Assembly: GCA_002355495.1 (NCBI GenBank)
Contig: AP017424.1
Span: 4,030,001 to 4,094,000, forward strand
Origin: Streptomyces laurentii
GTDB taxonomy: Bacteria > Actinomycetota > Actinomycetes > Streptomycetales > Streptomycetaceae
Direction: 5' to 3'
Length of the DNA stretch: 64,000 nucleotides
The number at the start of each line of letters is the position of its first letter. The first letter of the stretch is position 1. This document shows positions 33,737-42,505 of this stretch, one piece after another. The position numbers and the translations under genes were made by a program. The notes beneath the pieces were generated by a model. That model was not told the DNA's origin, did not search any database, and saw nothing but the letters and a program-made list of their open reading frames with translations.

Positions 33737-33928
33737 TTACGGCGTCGCCTTCTCCTTCTCGACCACCGGGGCGGAGGGGGCGTTCGCCTTCACCGACTCG
33801 ATGCCGTGCAGGCAGGAGGCCTTGCTCTCGTACGCCTCGCCCACCGCGATGATCTCGCCGTTGCCCGCTTTGAGACGGAACCGGTACTTGTCCGCCTTGT
33901 CCTTGTAGACCTCGAACTTGCCCGCCAT
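33737..33928 (-). CDS. YegP/DUF1508 family small protein
   Basis: A 63-residue protein with one DUF1508 repeat: KFEVYKDKADKYRFRLKAGNGEIIAVGEAYESKASC. The typical E. coli YegP has two such units, this one has one. Members are small beta-alpha folds of uncertain function. The Ala/Pro/Lys tail after residue 50 is variable. GAGAGGTGACGC precedes ATG 33928. Confidence 0.85.
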   Translation of the reverse strand: MAGKFEVYKDKADKYRFRLKAGNGEIIAVGEAYESKASCLHGIESVKANAPSAPVVEKEKATP

Positions 33929-34047
33929 TGCGCGTCACCTCTCAGCTCTGCCCCCTGAGGCGACGCTAGGCCGCGGGGTCGGGGCGCGCAGCCGGAAGGG
34001 GACCAAGAAGGGGACCAGGAAGGTGACCGGGAGGGAGACCGGGAAAA

Positions 34048-34079
34048 ACTACTCCACTACTCCACTACTCCACTACTCC
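34048..34079. repeat. 8-bp microsatellite x4 across a stop codon
   Basis: Four copies of ACTACTCC (GGAGTAGT on the coding strand) overlap the last codons and the TAG stop of the M28 peptidase gene. Confidence 0.8.
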
Positions 34080-35671
34080 GCGACGCCGGCGTGACCGGTG
34101 TGCATCCCGCCGCTGCCCGTGCCACTGCCCGTGCCGCGACCGGCGTCCTGGGCGGCGCCGTAGCCGTTCCCCTGGGCCGCGACCGGCTTCTTCAGGGAGC
34201 TGATGTCGTGGGCGTAGGTGCCGACGGCGTTGGCGATGACGCCGATGTTGATCTCGAACGCCCGCATGTTGATGTTGTGGATGTCGTCGCCCTTGGCGTG
34301 GTAGTTCACGTCGTACGCGACACCCGCCTGGCCGCCGAACTTCTTCGCCTGGGCCGCGGTCTTGATGCCCTCGGCGCCGGTGAAGGTACCGCCGGAGGGG
34401 ATGTTCGCGTCGATGAACGGACCGTAGTCGGAGCGGCCGTCGAAGTCGGTGCCCTCGTGCGGGACGCCGCGCTTGTCGAGGAAGTCGCTGATGCCGCGCT
34501 CCAGTTGGGCGGAACCGGCGGGGCCGGCGCCCGAGCCCTCGGCGTCGGAGTCGTCGCCGTCGTAGACGAAGAGCCCGTAGTTCGGCGAGGCGATCATGTC
34601 GAAGTTGAGGTAGAGCTTGACCTCCTTCTTGTCGAGGGAGCTCATGTTGGCGACGTAGTGCTCGGCGCCGAGCAGGCCGTACTCCTCGGCGGACCACCAG
34701 GCGAAGCGGACCTTGTTGCGGACCTTGTCCTTGCCCTTGTCGGTGGCCTTGGCGAGCTCCAGGGCGGTCTGGAGGAGGCCGGCGGAGCCGGAGCCGTTGT
34801 CGTTGATGCCGGGGCCGTCGGTGACGGAGTCGAGGTGGGCGCCGAGCATCACGGTGTTGGCGGCGTTGCCGCCCTTGGTCTCCGCGATGACGTTGTTCGT
34901 GCTGCGCGTCCCCTGGAGCTGGCGGATGTCCAGGGACAGCTTCACCGGGCCCTTGGCGAGGTCGGCGGCGAGCCGCTCGCCCTCCGCCTGGGTGATGCCG
35001 CCGGTCGGGACCTTGCCGGCACCGGCCTCGCCGAGGGTGCCGTTCAGGGTGCCGTCGGTGTTGTTGTAGATGATCGCGCCGGCGGCGCCGGCCTCGGCGG
35101 CGTTCGCCTGCTTGACGGCGAAGGAGCAGCCGCCGCGCTTGACGAGCGCGATCTTCCCGGTGAAGGTGCCGGAGGCGAAGTCGCCCGGCTCGCAGCCGGT
35201 GGTGCCGTCGGCGTCGACCGGGACGGCGGCGAGGTCGGCCTGGATGCCGCCGGCCGGGGTGGAGGCGGTGTACGTCATCGCGATGATCGCGAGGTCGCGC
35301 GGCGCGGGGGAGACGACGGCGGCCTTCTCGGCCTGCGTCTCCGTGTAGACGAAGTCGAACTTCTGGTACGAGACGTTGTAACCGGCCTGCTTGAGCTGGG
35401 AGTACACGTACGCGGCCGAGGCGTCGTGGCCGAGCGAACCGGCCGCGCGGTTGCCGCCGGCCGAGTCGGCTATCGCCTGGAACTTCTGGAGGTGCCGGAA
35501 GGCGTCCTTGGCGGTGGTCTCGCCGACCAGCTTCTTCGCCAGCTTCGCGGCGTCGCGGGCCTCCGCGGCCCCGGGAGCGGGGGTGGCGGTGGCGGGGCCG
35601 GCGAGGACCAGCGGGGTGGCGAGGGCGGCGGCGGCCAGAACGGCGGCGGCTCTGCGCTGCGAGGCGTTCAC
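34073..35671 (-). CDS. secreted M28 aminopeptidase
   Basis: A 532-residue extracellular zinc aminopeptidase like S. griseus aminopeptidase. It has a signal peptide (about 1-29, with an LATPLVLAGPATA cleavage region), a PA domain insertion (about 140-240, GAIIYNNTDGT) and an M28 catalytic domain: first zinc ligand in HLDSVTDGPGINDNGSG, catalytic and ligand Glu pair in WWSAEEYGLLGAEHYV, and the last His in YHAKGDDIHN. The C-terminal 50 residues are Gly/Thr-rich. The gene ends inside an 8-bp microsatellite, so its last residues could vary. Confidence 0.93.
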   Translation of the reverse strand: MNASQRRAAAVLAAAALATPLVLAGPATATPAPGAAEARDAAKLAKKLVGETTAKDAFRHLQKFQAIADSAGGNRAAGSLGHDASAAYVYSQLKQAGYNVSYQKFDFVYTETQAEKAAVVSPAPRDLAIIAMTYTASTPAGGIQADLAAVPVDADGTTGCEPGDFASGTFTGKIALVKRGGCSFAVKQANAAEAGAAGAIIYNNTDGTLNGTLGEAGAGKVPTGGITQAEGERLAADLAKGPVKLSLDIRQLQGTRSTNNVIAETKGGNAANTVMLGAHLDSVTDGPGINDNGSGSAGLLQTALELAKATDKGKDKVRNKVRFAWWSAEEYGLLGAEHYVANMSSLDKKEVKLYLNFDMIASPNYGLFVYDGDDSDAEGSGAGPAGSAQLERGISDFLDKRGVPHEGTDFDGRSDYGPFIDANIPSGGTFTGAEGIKTAAQAKKFGGQAGVAYDVNYHAKGDDIHNINMRAFEINIGVIANAVGTYAHDISSLKKPVAAQGNGYGAAQDAGRGTGSGTGSGGMHTGHAGVAE

Positions 35672-35801
35672 AGAAGTCCTTCCCGGTAAGTGCGAGGTTG
35701 AGGGGAAGCTAGCGACAGCGAGGTGTTCTTGTGAACAGGTTCGTCACAATTTCTGCCGTGCGGCACAGGATTGGCATGGGGAATGGACAATTCCCGGTGC
35801 T

Positions 35802-36452
35802 TTAAGCCTTTTTGGTGGAGGGCGCGGCCTTCTTCGGCGTGACCTCCGCCGCCCTCGGCTTGCTCCCCGCCGTCTTGGCGGCCTTGGCGGCGGCCTTCAA
35901 CTCCTGTTTGTGGGCCCGGACTTTGGCGAGCGACTCCGGCCCGGTGATGTCGGCGGCCGAACGGTAGGAGTCCGGCTCCCCGTACGCGCCGGCCGCCTCC
36001 CGCCACCCCTCGGGCCGTACGCCGTACTGCTTGCCGAGCAGCGCCAGGAAGATCCGCGCCTTCTGCTCGCCGAACCCGGGCAGCGCCTCCAGCCGGGCCA
36101 GCAGCTCCGGTCCGGTGGCCACGCCGCGCCACACCGCCTCCGCGTCGCCCCCGTACTCGTCCACGAGGAAGCGGCACAGCTGCTGGATCCGCTGGGCCAT
36201 GGAGCCCGGATAGCGGTGCACGGCCGGTTTCTCGGAGAGCAGCGCGGCGAAGGCCTCCGGGTCCTGGGCGGCGATCTCGCCCGCGTCCAGGTCGTCCCGG
36301 CCGAGGCGGGTGGCGACGGTGTACGGGCCGGAGAACGCCCACTCCATCGGCACCTGCTGGTCCAGGAGCATGCCGACGAGCGCGGCGAGCGGGGAGCGGC
36401 CGAGGAGCGCGTCGGCCTCGGGCTGCTGGGCGAGGTGGATCTCGGGGCTCAT
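35802..36452 (-). CDS. HhH-GPD-type base-excision repair protein
   Basis: A 216-residue protein related to endonuclease III/AlkA glycosylases. VGMLLDQQVPMEWAF opens the helical fold. The helix-hairpin-helix LLARLEALPGFGEQKARIFLALLGKQYGV is complete, but the catalytic Asp of the GPD loop and the FeS cysteines are not apparent. Streptomycetes usually annotate this small form as an HhH-GPD repair protein. The last 40 residues are Lys/Ala-rich and may add DNA contacts. Substrate unknown. Confidence 0.85.
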   Translation of the reverse strand: MSPEIHLAQQPEADALLGRSPLAALVGMLLDQQVPMEWAFSGPYTVATRLGRDDLDAGEIAAQDPEAFAALLSEKPAVHRYPGSMAQRIQQLCRFLVDEYGGDAEAVWRGVATGPELLARLEALPGFGEQKARIFLALLGKQYGVRPEGWREAAGAYGEPDSYRSAADITGPESLAKVRAHKQELKAAAKAAKTAGSKPRAAEVTPKKAAPSTKKA

Positions 36453-36557
36453 ACCCCGATCATCACGCCGGGCGGCCCGGCCCGCCCGGCGAGCGGGGCA
36501 CGGGGCGGACCGGGCCGTCGGGCCTGCCGTTGTGTCGGGCCCACCGTTGTGTCGGGC

Positions 36558-37592
36558 CTACCGCTCCGGCGTGGTCTCCGTCGCCGCCGTACGTGTCGCC
36601 CCCGTCGTCGCCGTATCCGTCGCCGTATCCGCCGCCGTACCTGTCGCCGTCCCGAAGCGGGCGAGGGCGTCCTTCACGTGCGTACGGGTCCCGTCGACGC
36701 CGAGGTGCCCGCCCGAGGCCACGATGTGCAGCTCGGCGTCCGGCCAGGCCTGGGCCAGTTCCCAGGCGGTGGCGGCCGGCCCGCCCAGGTCGAGCCGTCC
36801 GTGCACGAGGACGCCGGGGATGCCGGCCAGCCGGTGGGCGTCCCGGATCAGCGCGCCCTCCTCCAGGAACGCGCCGTGCGCGAAGTAGTGCGCGCAGATG
36901 CGGACGAAGCCGAGCCGGGTGTCGTCGACGCGGTCCATGTACGGGGTGCCCTGGCCCTCCAGCGACAGGACGGCGTCCTCCCAGGTGCACCAGTCGGCCG
37001 CCGCCTTCTCCCGTACGGAGCGGTCGGGATGGTTCATCAGGGCGGCATATGCCCTGATGAGGTCCTGGCCTCCGGTGTGCGGGGGCGCGTCCGCTCCGGC
37101 CCGGAACCGTTCGTGCGCCTCGGGGAAGTACCGTCCGACGCCCTCGTACAGCCAGGCCGTCTCGGAGCGGCGCGTGGTGGTGACGGCCGCGATCACGATC
37201 TCGGTGACGCGCTCCGGGTGCGTCTCGGCATAGGCCAGGATCAGCGTGGACCCCCAGGAGCCGCCGTACAGCAGCCAGCGGTCGATGCCGAGGTGGATCC
37301 GCAGCCGTTCCATGTCGGCGATCAGGTGGTCGGTGGTGTTGACGGACAGGTCCGTGGCCGGGTCGCTCGCGTGCGGGGTGGAGCGACCGCAGCCGCGCTG
37401 GTCGAACTGGACGATCCGGTAGACCGCGGGGTCGAAGACCCGGCGCGCGTTCGGGGACGAGCCGGAGCCGGGGCCGCCGTGGACGACGAGCGCGGGCTTT
37501 CCTTCGGGGTTTCCGGCGACGGACCAGTACACGTGGTTCCCGTCGCCGACGTCGAGCATGCCTTCGTCATGGGGTGCGAGCTCAGCGAACAT
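36558..37592 (-). CDS. pip: proline iminopeptidase
   Basis: A 344-residue alpha/beta hydrolase of family S33. VVHGGPGSGSSPNARRVFDPAVYRIVQFDQRGCGRSTPH is the characteristic prolyl aminopeptidase motif, GGSWGSTLIL holds the nucleophile, and the C-terminal ASGGHLG supplies the histidine. It releases N-terminal proline from peptides in the cytoplasm. ATG 37592 is chosen because the upstream frame loses family similarity. A run of TATD/TATT residues at the C terminus is repeat-encoded. It diverges from the esterase-like gene. Confidence 0.93.
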   Translation of the reverse strand: MFAELAPHDEGMLDVGDGNHVYWSVAGNPEGKPALVVHGGPGSGSSPNARRVFDPAVYRIVQFDQRGCGRSTPHASDPATDLSVNTTDHLIADMERLRIHLGIDRWLLYGGSWGSTLILAYAETHPERVTEIVIAAVTTTRRSETAWLYEGVGRYFPEAHERFRAGADAPPHTGGQDLIRAYAALMNHPDRSVREKAAADWCTWEDAVLSLEGQGTPYMDRVDDTRLGFVRICAHYFAHGAFLEEGALIRDAHRLAGIPGVLVHGRLDLGGPAATAWELAQAWPDAELHIVASGGHLGVDGTRTHVKDALARFGTATGTAADTATDTATTGATRTAATETTPER

Positions 37593-37666
37593 CCCGCCGA
37601 CACTACTGGCCGCCTCCGTCCCGCGCCGCCGGATTCCGACGCGGCACCCGGGGTAGCGTCGCACGC

Positions 37667-38795
37667 ATGAACGACCTGGACGGGTTAGGGCAGTTGGGTG
37701 CGGCGGTGCGTGCTCCGGCCGCGGGGGCGGGGTGCGGGTGGTCGGCCTCGGCGAGTCCACGCACGGCACGGCGGAGTTCTTCCGGCTGAAGCACCGGCTG
37801 GTGGAGTACCTGGTCACCGCACACGGCTTCCGTACCTTCGCGATGGAGGCCAGCGCCTCGGCCGCACCCGCGGTCGACGCGTACGTACGGGGCCGGGGCA
37901 CGGCGGCCGACGGGGCCGCGGCCCTGACCGGGCTCGGCTTCTGGGTCTGGCGGACCCGTGAGGTGCTGGACCTGCTCGACTGGCTGCGCGCCTACAACCG
38001 GGGCCGGGCGGCGGCCGACCAGGTCGGATTCGCGGGCATCGACGCCCAGCGGTGCGCGGCGTCGGTGGCGTACTTCGCCTCCGGCGGGACGGACGGCAAG
38101 GGGGCCGGGGTGGGAGCGCCGACGGGCTCGCGGTCCTGGCGGAGGCGCATCCGGGGCAGTATCCGGAGCGACGTGACGAACTGACGGCTCTCGTACGGGC
38201 GCTGGTGCCGGCCGACGCGGAAGGAGAGCGCCACGCGCGGATCCTGGTGCGGGCGGCGGACGTCGTCACCTGCGCGTCGCCCGCCGAGGTGGGGCGGGTG
38301 CGCGACGGGCATATGACGGACGCGGTCGGCGAACTGCTCACCGCCGACCCGGACGCGCGGATCGCGCTCTGGGCCCACAACGGCCACATCGCCGTCCAGG
38401 GCGCCTCGCTGGGCGCGCGGCTGCGCGAGCGGTACGGCTCCGCGTACTACGCCCTCGGCCTCTTCTTCGGCGAGGGCGCCTTCCGGGCCCGCCGGATGTG
38501 GCCGGGCCCCTGGGGCCCGCGGACGAGACGCCCCTCACCCGTCGCCGTCAACCGCGTCGGCCCGCCTCCGCCCGGCTCGCTGGAGGCACGGCTCGGGGCC
38601 GGCGGCCGGGGCCCGTACGTACACGATCTGCGCGCGTCGGCCGAGTCCTGGCCGCACGAGACCCTGGCGAGCCGCTCGTACGGCGCCTATGTCGCCCGCG
38701 GCGTCTACCACTGGAACTCCATGCCGACGACTCCGGCGACGGAATACGACGGCCTGGCATATGTCCCGCTGTCGACCCCGTCGACGCCCCTCTAG
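37667..38795 (+). pseudogene. erythromycin esterase-like gene, two apparent frameshifts
   Basis: Three consecutive frames together encode one erythromycin-esterase/succinoglycan-biosynthesis-type protein. A short start at ATG 37667 (MNDLDGLGQLG) is followed by the frame at 37732 (VVGLGESTHGTAEFFRLK, then FRTFAMEASASAAPAVD) and from about 38110 by the last frame (LWAHNGHIAVQG, YGSAYYALGLFFGEG). The catalytic His/Glu residues of the family (ESTHGT, AHNGHI) are kept. Each junction is a -1 shift inside a G run (37720-37733 and 38100-38118), as a missing base would give. It is either an inactivated gene or, more likely in my view, sequencing error in a functional one. TAGCGT just before ATG suggests a leaderless start. 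Confidence 0.8.
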
Positions 38796-39570
38796 CGCGT
38801 CTCGTGAGCGTCGTGAGTGCCGTGAGTGCCGTGAGTGCCGTGGAGGTCGAGTGGCGCGTCGCCGTGGAGCAGTTGGCGCATGCCCGCCTTCAGCTCGTCC
38901 GCCGTCAGGTGGCGTTCCTCCGTCAGGTGGTGGATCAGGCTCGGGGAGAAGGGGGCCAGGAGGAGGTGGGCGAGGAGGGGCGCGTTGGCGTCCGGGCGGG
39001 CCTCGGCGACCAGCAGGGTGACGTGGGCGTGCGTGGCGAGGTAGGCGCCGTTGGTGTAGCGGGCGGTCGGCGCCGCGGACTGGGCGGCGAGCAGGATCGG
39101 GCCCTGCTCGACGACGCGGTCCACGTACGCGTCGAGGAAGGCGTCGAGGCGCCGCGCGGCGGGCGCGCCGGGGCCGAGCGGCGGCGGGCCGCTCAGATAC
39201 GCCTCCTGGAACCGGCGCTCGCGGTCGTCGAGCAGCGCCCACAGCAGCTGCGAGACGTCACCGAAGCGGCGGTAGACCGTGCCGACGCCGATGCCGCTCG
39301 CGTGCGCGACCTGGTTCATGGTGACGGCGCCGGGTCCCTCCTCGGCGACGATCCGGGCGGCCGCGTCGAGGATCTTGCGGCGGTTGCGGGCGGCGTCGGC
39401 GCGCTCGGGGCGGGGTCGCCGGGCGTCGGGAGCAGGGTGAGCGCGGGTACGGGCCGGCTCGACGGCGTCACGGCGGCCCGTACCGCCGCCCGCTCGGTCC
39501 TCCGCTCGGTCTCCCGTCCCACCGGCCGCTCCGCCGGACCCGTGGTGGCCTGCGGTTCGTTGGTGCTCAT
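38792..39570 (-). CDS. TetR-family repressor (apparent frameshift near 39410)
   Basis: A TetR regulator: RNRRKILDAAARIVAEEGPGAVTMNQVAHASGIGVGTVYRRFGD is the DNA-binding domain, followed by a helical ligand domain. Its C terminus carries a HGTHGTHGTHD repeat. Relatives begin with a motif like LTLLPTPGDPAPERADAARNR. Here PALTLLPTPGDPAP is read in the frame starting ATG 39570, and ERADAARNR in the -1 frame, with the join in the G run 39407-39415. If the sequence is right, the HTH frame is open up to ATG 39685 and could use that start. It is divergent from the flavodoxin-like gene and probably binds the two operators at 39702-39755. Confidence 0.8.
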
Positions 39571-39701
39571 CGGCTGGTGCCCGCCTTTCGTCCCGGCTCT
39601 CGTCCGCGCGTGCTCCCGGCTTCGGCGGCGCGCCGTCCGGCGGCCGCCCGCGCCTCCCCCTTGGTCGCCTCGTCACTTCGAGCATACCTGGGGCCCTTGC
39701 G

Positions 39702-39755
39702 AAACGGATAGTCCTCCGTTTAGTCTCATCCATCGAAGCGGAAAGCAATCCGTTT
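39702..39755. promoter_or_regulatory. double TetR-type operator
   Basis: Two inverted repeats with the same half-site: AAACGGA-N6-TCCGTTT (39702-39721) and AAGCGGA-N6-TCCGTTT (39736-39755), centres 34 bp apart. They lie between the divergent TetR and flavodoxin genes, the usual place for an autoregulatory operator. Confidence 0.75.
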
Positions 39756-39807
39756 CTTCCAGGGGCGTTGTTCCAGGTCTTTTCCCAGGTCCTCAGGAGG
39801 GCTCAGC

Positions 39808-40419
39808 ATGTCCGTCAAGGTCGCCGTCATCTACTACTCGGCCACCGGGAACGTCCACCAGCTCGCCCAGGCGGTCGCCGAGGGCGCCGAGAAGGCCGGC
39901 GCCGAGGTGCGGCTGCGCCGGGTGGCCGAGCTCGCCCCGGACGCCGCGATCGACTCGAACCCGGCCTGGCGCGCCCACGTGGACGCCACCGTGGACCAGG
40001 TCGAGGTCGCCACGCTGGAGGACCTCGAGTGGGCGGACGCGTACGCGCTCGGCTCGCCGACCCGGTTCGGCAACATCAGCGCCCAGCTCAAGCAGTTCAT
40101 CGACATCAGCGGCGGCCAGTGGCAGCGCGGCGTGATGGCCGACAAGCCGGCCACCGGCTTCACCAGTGCCGGCAACCTGCACGGCGGCAACGAGTCCACG
40201 CTGCTCGCGCTCTACAACACCTTCCACCACTGGGGCTCGGTCATCGTCTCGCCCGGCTTCACCGACCCGTCCGTTTCGGCGGCCGGTGGCAACCCCTACG
40301 GCACCGCCCACCCGGGCGCCAACGGCGAGCCGGGCGAGAACGTCCTCGCCGCCGCCCGCTACCAGGGTGCGCGCCTGACGAAGATCGCCAAGCGCCTGAA
40401 CGGTCTCGCGGCCGACTGA
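39808..40419 (+). CDS. NAD(P)H:quinone oxidoreductase, WrbA-like flavodoxin fold
   Basis: A 203-residue FMN-binding protein of the WrbA/type IV family: YYSATGNVHQLAQAVAEGAEKAGAEV is the phosphate-binding loop and first helix, then GSPTRFGNISAQLKQFID and the conserved GTAHPGANGEPGENVLAAAR near the end. Such enzymes reduce quinones by two electrons and protect against oxidative cycling. It is controlled, by inference, by the divergent TetR regulator through the two operators. ATG 39808 has AGGAGGG 10 bases upstream. Confidence 0.93.
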   Translation: MSVKVAVIYYSATGNVHQLAQAVAEGAEKAGAEVRLRRVAELAPDAAIDSNPAWRAHVDATVDQVEVATLEDLEWADAYALGSPTRFGNISAQLKQFIDISGGQWQRGVMADKPATGFTSAGNLHGGNESTLLALYNTFHHWGSVIVSPGFTDPSVSAAGGNPYGTAHPGANGEPGENVLAAARYQGARLTKIAKRLNGLAAD

Positions 40420-40468
40420 CGCGCGCCACGCACGGGTGCCTCGCGCACCACGCGCCGCGAATGTGATG

Positions 40469-40538
40469 TACCCCCGGGGTCGTATACCCCGGGGGTACTT
40501 CTGTTTCTGTTATGGTCGGCTGTATACCCCGGGGGGTA
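40469..40538. promoter_or_regulatory. three CsoR/CstR-type operators upstream of tauE-like gene
   Basis: Three copies of a TACCCC(C)GGGG(G)TA palindrome (about 40469-40482, 40483-40498 and 40522-40538) cover the promoter region. The same element recurs at 41735-41748, next to the regulator gene. Confidence 0.8.
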
Positions 40539-40581
40539 ACGAGGGACTATCGGGGGTCCCGTTCCTGGAAGGAGTGCAGGT

Positions 40582-41316
40582 TTGCTCATCGCCCTCGCGG
40601 CCGGTGCCGTCGTCGGGCTTTCGCTCGGGGCACTCGGCGGAGGCGGCAGTGTGCTCGCCGTCCCAGCGCTGATCTACCTGCTCGGCCTCACCCCGACCGC
40701 CGCTGCCACGGCGAGTCTGTTCATCGTGCTCGCGACCTCCGCGACCGCACTGTACGGACATGCGCGGGACGGTCAAGTGCGCTGGCGCACCGGCGCGCTC
40801 TTCGCGGCCGCCGGAATCGTGCCCGCGGCACTCGGCGGACTGGCCTCCGCCCGGCTGCCGGAATGGCTGCTGACCCTTGGCTTCTCCCTGGTGGCGGGCT
40901 TCGCGGCGGTACGGATGGTCCGCCGGACCCCGGAGGCCGAGGCGGTACGGCGTTCGACGCCGGCCGTCGCGGGCGCGGGTGCCGGACTGGGTGCCGTGAC
41001 CGGTGTCCTGGGTGTCGGCGGCGGGTTCCTCACGGTGCCGGCGCTCGTCCAGGTCGTCGGCCTGAAGATGCGTCCGGCCGTCGGGACCAGCCTCTTCGTC
41101 GTGGGGGCCAACGCGCTGGTCGCCCTGCTCGCGCGGTTCGGCAGTGCCGCGCACATGGACTGGCGGATCGTCGCCCCGTTCACGGGCGCGGCGGTGCTCG
41201 GTGCCTGGGACGGGCGGCGGCTGGCGAAACGTATCCCCGGAGACAAGCTGCGCCGGATCTTCGGCGTGATGCTGCTCCTGGTGGCGGTGGTGATGCTGGT
41301 CGACCTGCTCATCTAG
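40582..41316 (+). CDS. TauE/SafE-family sulfite/sulfur exporter
   Basis: A 244-residue multi-pass membrane protein with the two-repeat TauE/SafE pattern: GLSLGALGGGGSVLAVPALIYLLG at the N terminus and GVLGVGGGFLTVPALVQVVGLKM in the second half, about eight membrane segments. Members move sulfite, thiosulfate or other sulfur anions. The TTG start 40582 is supported by GGAAGGAG seven bases upstream. The promoter carries three CsoR/CstR boxes, and a regulator and a rhodanese follow, so a role in sulfide/persulfide or sulfite relief is likely. Confidence 0.9.
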   Translation: MLIALAAGAVVGLSLGALGGGGSVLAVPALIYLLGLTPTAAATASLFIVLATSATALYGHARDGQVRWRTGALFAAAGIVPAALGGLASARLPEWLLTLGFSLVAGFAAVRMVRRTPEAEAVRRSTPAVAGAGAGLGAVTGVLGVGGGFLTVPALVQVVGLKMRPAVGTSLFVVGANALVALLARFGSAAHMDWRIVAPFTGAAVLGAWDGRRLAKRIPGDKLRRIFGVMLLLVAVVMLVDLLI

Positions 41317-41429
41317 CCGAGAGCCGCCGAGCGGCCGGGCCGGGATGACGCACGAGCTCGCGCTCGTGACGCGGCCCGGAGCCGGACCCGGACTCGGGCC
41401 GTGACCCGGATCAGGATCAGGATCCCGGC

Positions 41430-41717
41430 CTAGGCCAGCGAGAGGAACAGCTTCTCCAGCCTGGCCCGCATCTGGTCGGGGTCCTCCCCGGTCCGCGTTC
41501 CCTTCTCCATGTCGGTCAGGCACTGCTGGAGACCGGTCGCGATGATCGCGAAGCCGGCCCGGTCCAGTGCCCGGGAAGCGGCGGCCAGCTGGGTCACGAC
41601 CTCCTCGCAGTCGCGGCCTTCTTCGATCATCCGGATGACTCCGGCGATCTGCCCCTGTGCCCGGCGCAGCCGGTTCAGTACGGCCTTCAGCTCGGCGCCC
41701 GCGAGATCCAGTTCCAC
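41430..41717 (-). CDS. CsoR-family regulator, CstR-like (persulfide-sensing type)
   Basis: A 95-residue all-helical DUF156 repressor with the RLRRAQGQIAGVIRMI helix. Copper-sensing CsoR uses Cys-His-Cys. Here Cys37 and Cys66 are kept at the same 29-residue spacing, but the position of the His holds Gly (ATGLQQC), as expected for the persulfide sensor CstR. GTG 41717 is preferred (GGAGG seven bases upstream); GTG 41723 is the alternative. The operator palindrome lies between it and the divergent rhodanese gene, and similar boxes precede the TauE/SafE gene, so it probably represses both. Confidence 0.88.
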   Translation of the reverse strand: MELDLAGAELKAVLNRLRRAQGQIAGVIRMIEEGRDCEEVVTQLAAASRALDRAGFAIIATGLQQCLTDMEKGTRTGEDPDQMRARLEKLFLSLA

Positions 41718-41734
41718 AACCACTCCTCCACAGA

Positions 41735-41748
41735 TACCCCCGGGGGTA
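41735..41748. promoter_or_regulatory. CsoR/CstR operator
   Basis: A perfect 14-bp palindrome TACCCCCGGGGGTA followed by a half-related TTACCCCCCG, between the divergent regulator and rhodanese genes. Confidence 0.8.
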
Positions 41749-41798
41749 AGTTACCCCCCGATCCGGGGTCCCGTCGAAGACCAAGGATGACACCTGCC

Positions 41799-42392
41799 AT
41801 GACCACCACGACCCGCACCGTCGAGGCCGACCAGATCCGCACCCGCCTCGACGAGCTGACCGTCATCGACGTCCGCTCGCCCGGCGAGTACGCGGGCGGC
41901 CACCTGCCCGGCGCCATGAACATCCCGCTCGACCGCCTCAAGCACGCCCTTCCCTCCCTGAAGGAGGCCGCGTCGCGCGGCGAGCTGCTCATCGTCTGCC
42001 AGTCCGGCAACCGCTCGCGCAACGCCTGCGCGCAGCTCGCCGCCGAGGGCATCCCCACCCTCGACCTGGTCGGCGGCACCAGCGGCTGGGCCTCCCGCGG
42101 CAACGCCCTCGACCGCCCGGCCGGCGGCCCCGTCCGCGTCCCGTGGGCCATGGACCGCCAGGTCCGTCTGGCCGCCGGTTCGCTCGTCCTGCTGGGCCTG
42201 CTCCTCGGCGTCCTGGTCCACCCGCTCTTCCAGCTGCTCTCGGCCGGTGTGGCCGGCGGCCTCGTCTTCTCCGCCCTGACCAACACCTGCGGCATGGCGG
42301 CGATGCTCGGCAAGCTGCCCTACAACCGCGCCACCTCCTGCGGCGTCGACCTCTCCGCCACCCTGAACCGCCTCAACAACGGCGGTAAGTGA
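41799..42392 (+). CDS. rhodanese domain fused to DUF2892 membrane domain
   Basis: A 197-residue protein. Residues 1-100 form a rhodanese domain with the active-site loop CQSGNRS, which can carry a persulfide. Residues 110-160 form two membrane segments of the YgaP/DUF2892 type, ending in a short tail. E. coli YgaP is the model: an inner-membrane sulfurtransferase. The start ATG 41799 (MTTTTRTVEADQ) is preferred because AAGG lies at proper distance; ATG 41787 is too close. Together with the CstR-like regulator and the TauE/SafE exporter it forms a sulfur-stress module. Confidence 0.92.
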   Translation: MTTTTRTVEADQIRTRLDELTVIDVRSPGEYAGGHLPGAMNIPLDRLKHALPSLKEAASRGELLIVCQSGNRSRNACAQLAAEGIPTLDLVGGTSGWASRGNALDRPAGGPVRVPWAMDRQVRLAAGSLVLLGLLLGVLVHPLFQLLSAGVAGGLVFSALTNTCGMAAMLGKLPYNRATSCGVDLSATLNRLNNGGK

Positions 42393-42429
42393 GCCCCGGC
42401 GGTTCTTCGCCGCGCGGCCGCAGTGAAAC

Positions 42430-42472
42430 GGACCCGTACGGGTCGCCACGTGAGGGGCGATCCGTACGGGTC
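42430..42472. terminator. terminator after the rhodanese gene
   Basis: 18-bp arms with one mismatch (GGACCCGTACGGGTCGCC and GGCGATCCGTACGGGTCC) around a 7-nt loop, between convergent genes. Confidence 0.85.
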
Positions 42473-42505
42473 CGTCGCTGTGCCGGGGGCCGCGGCGCGC
42501 GGCCG

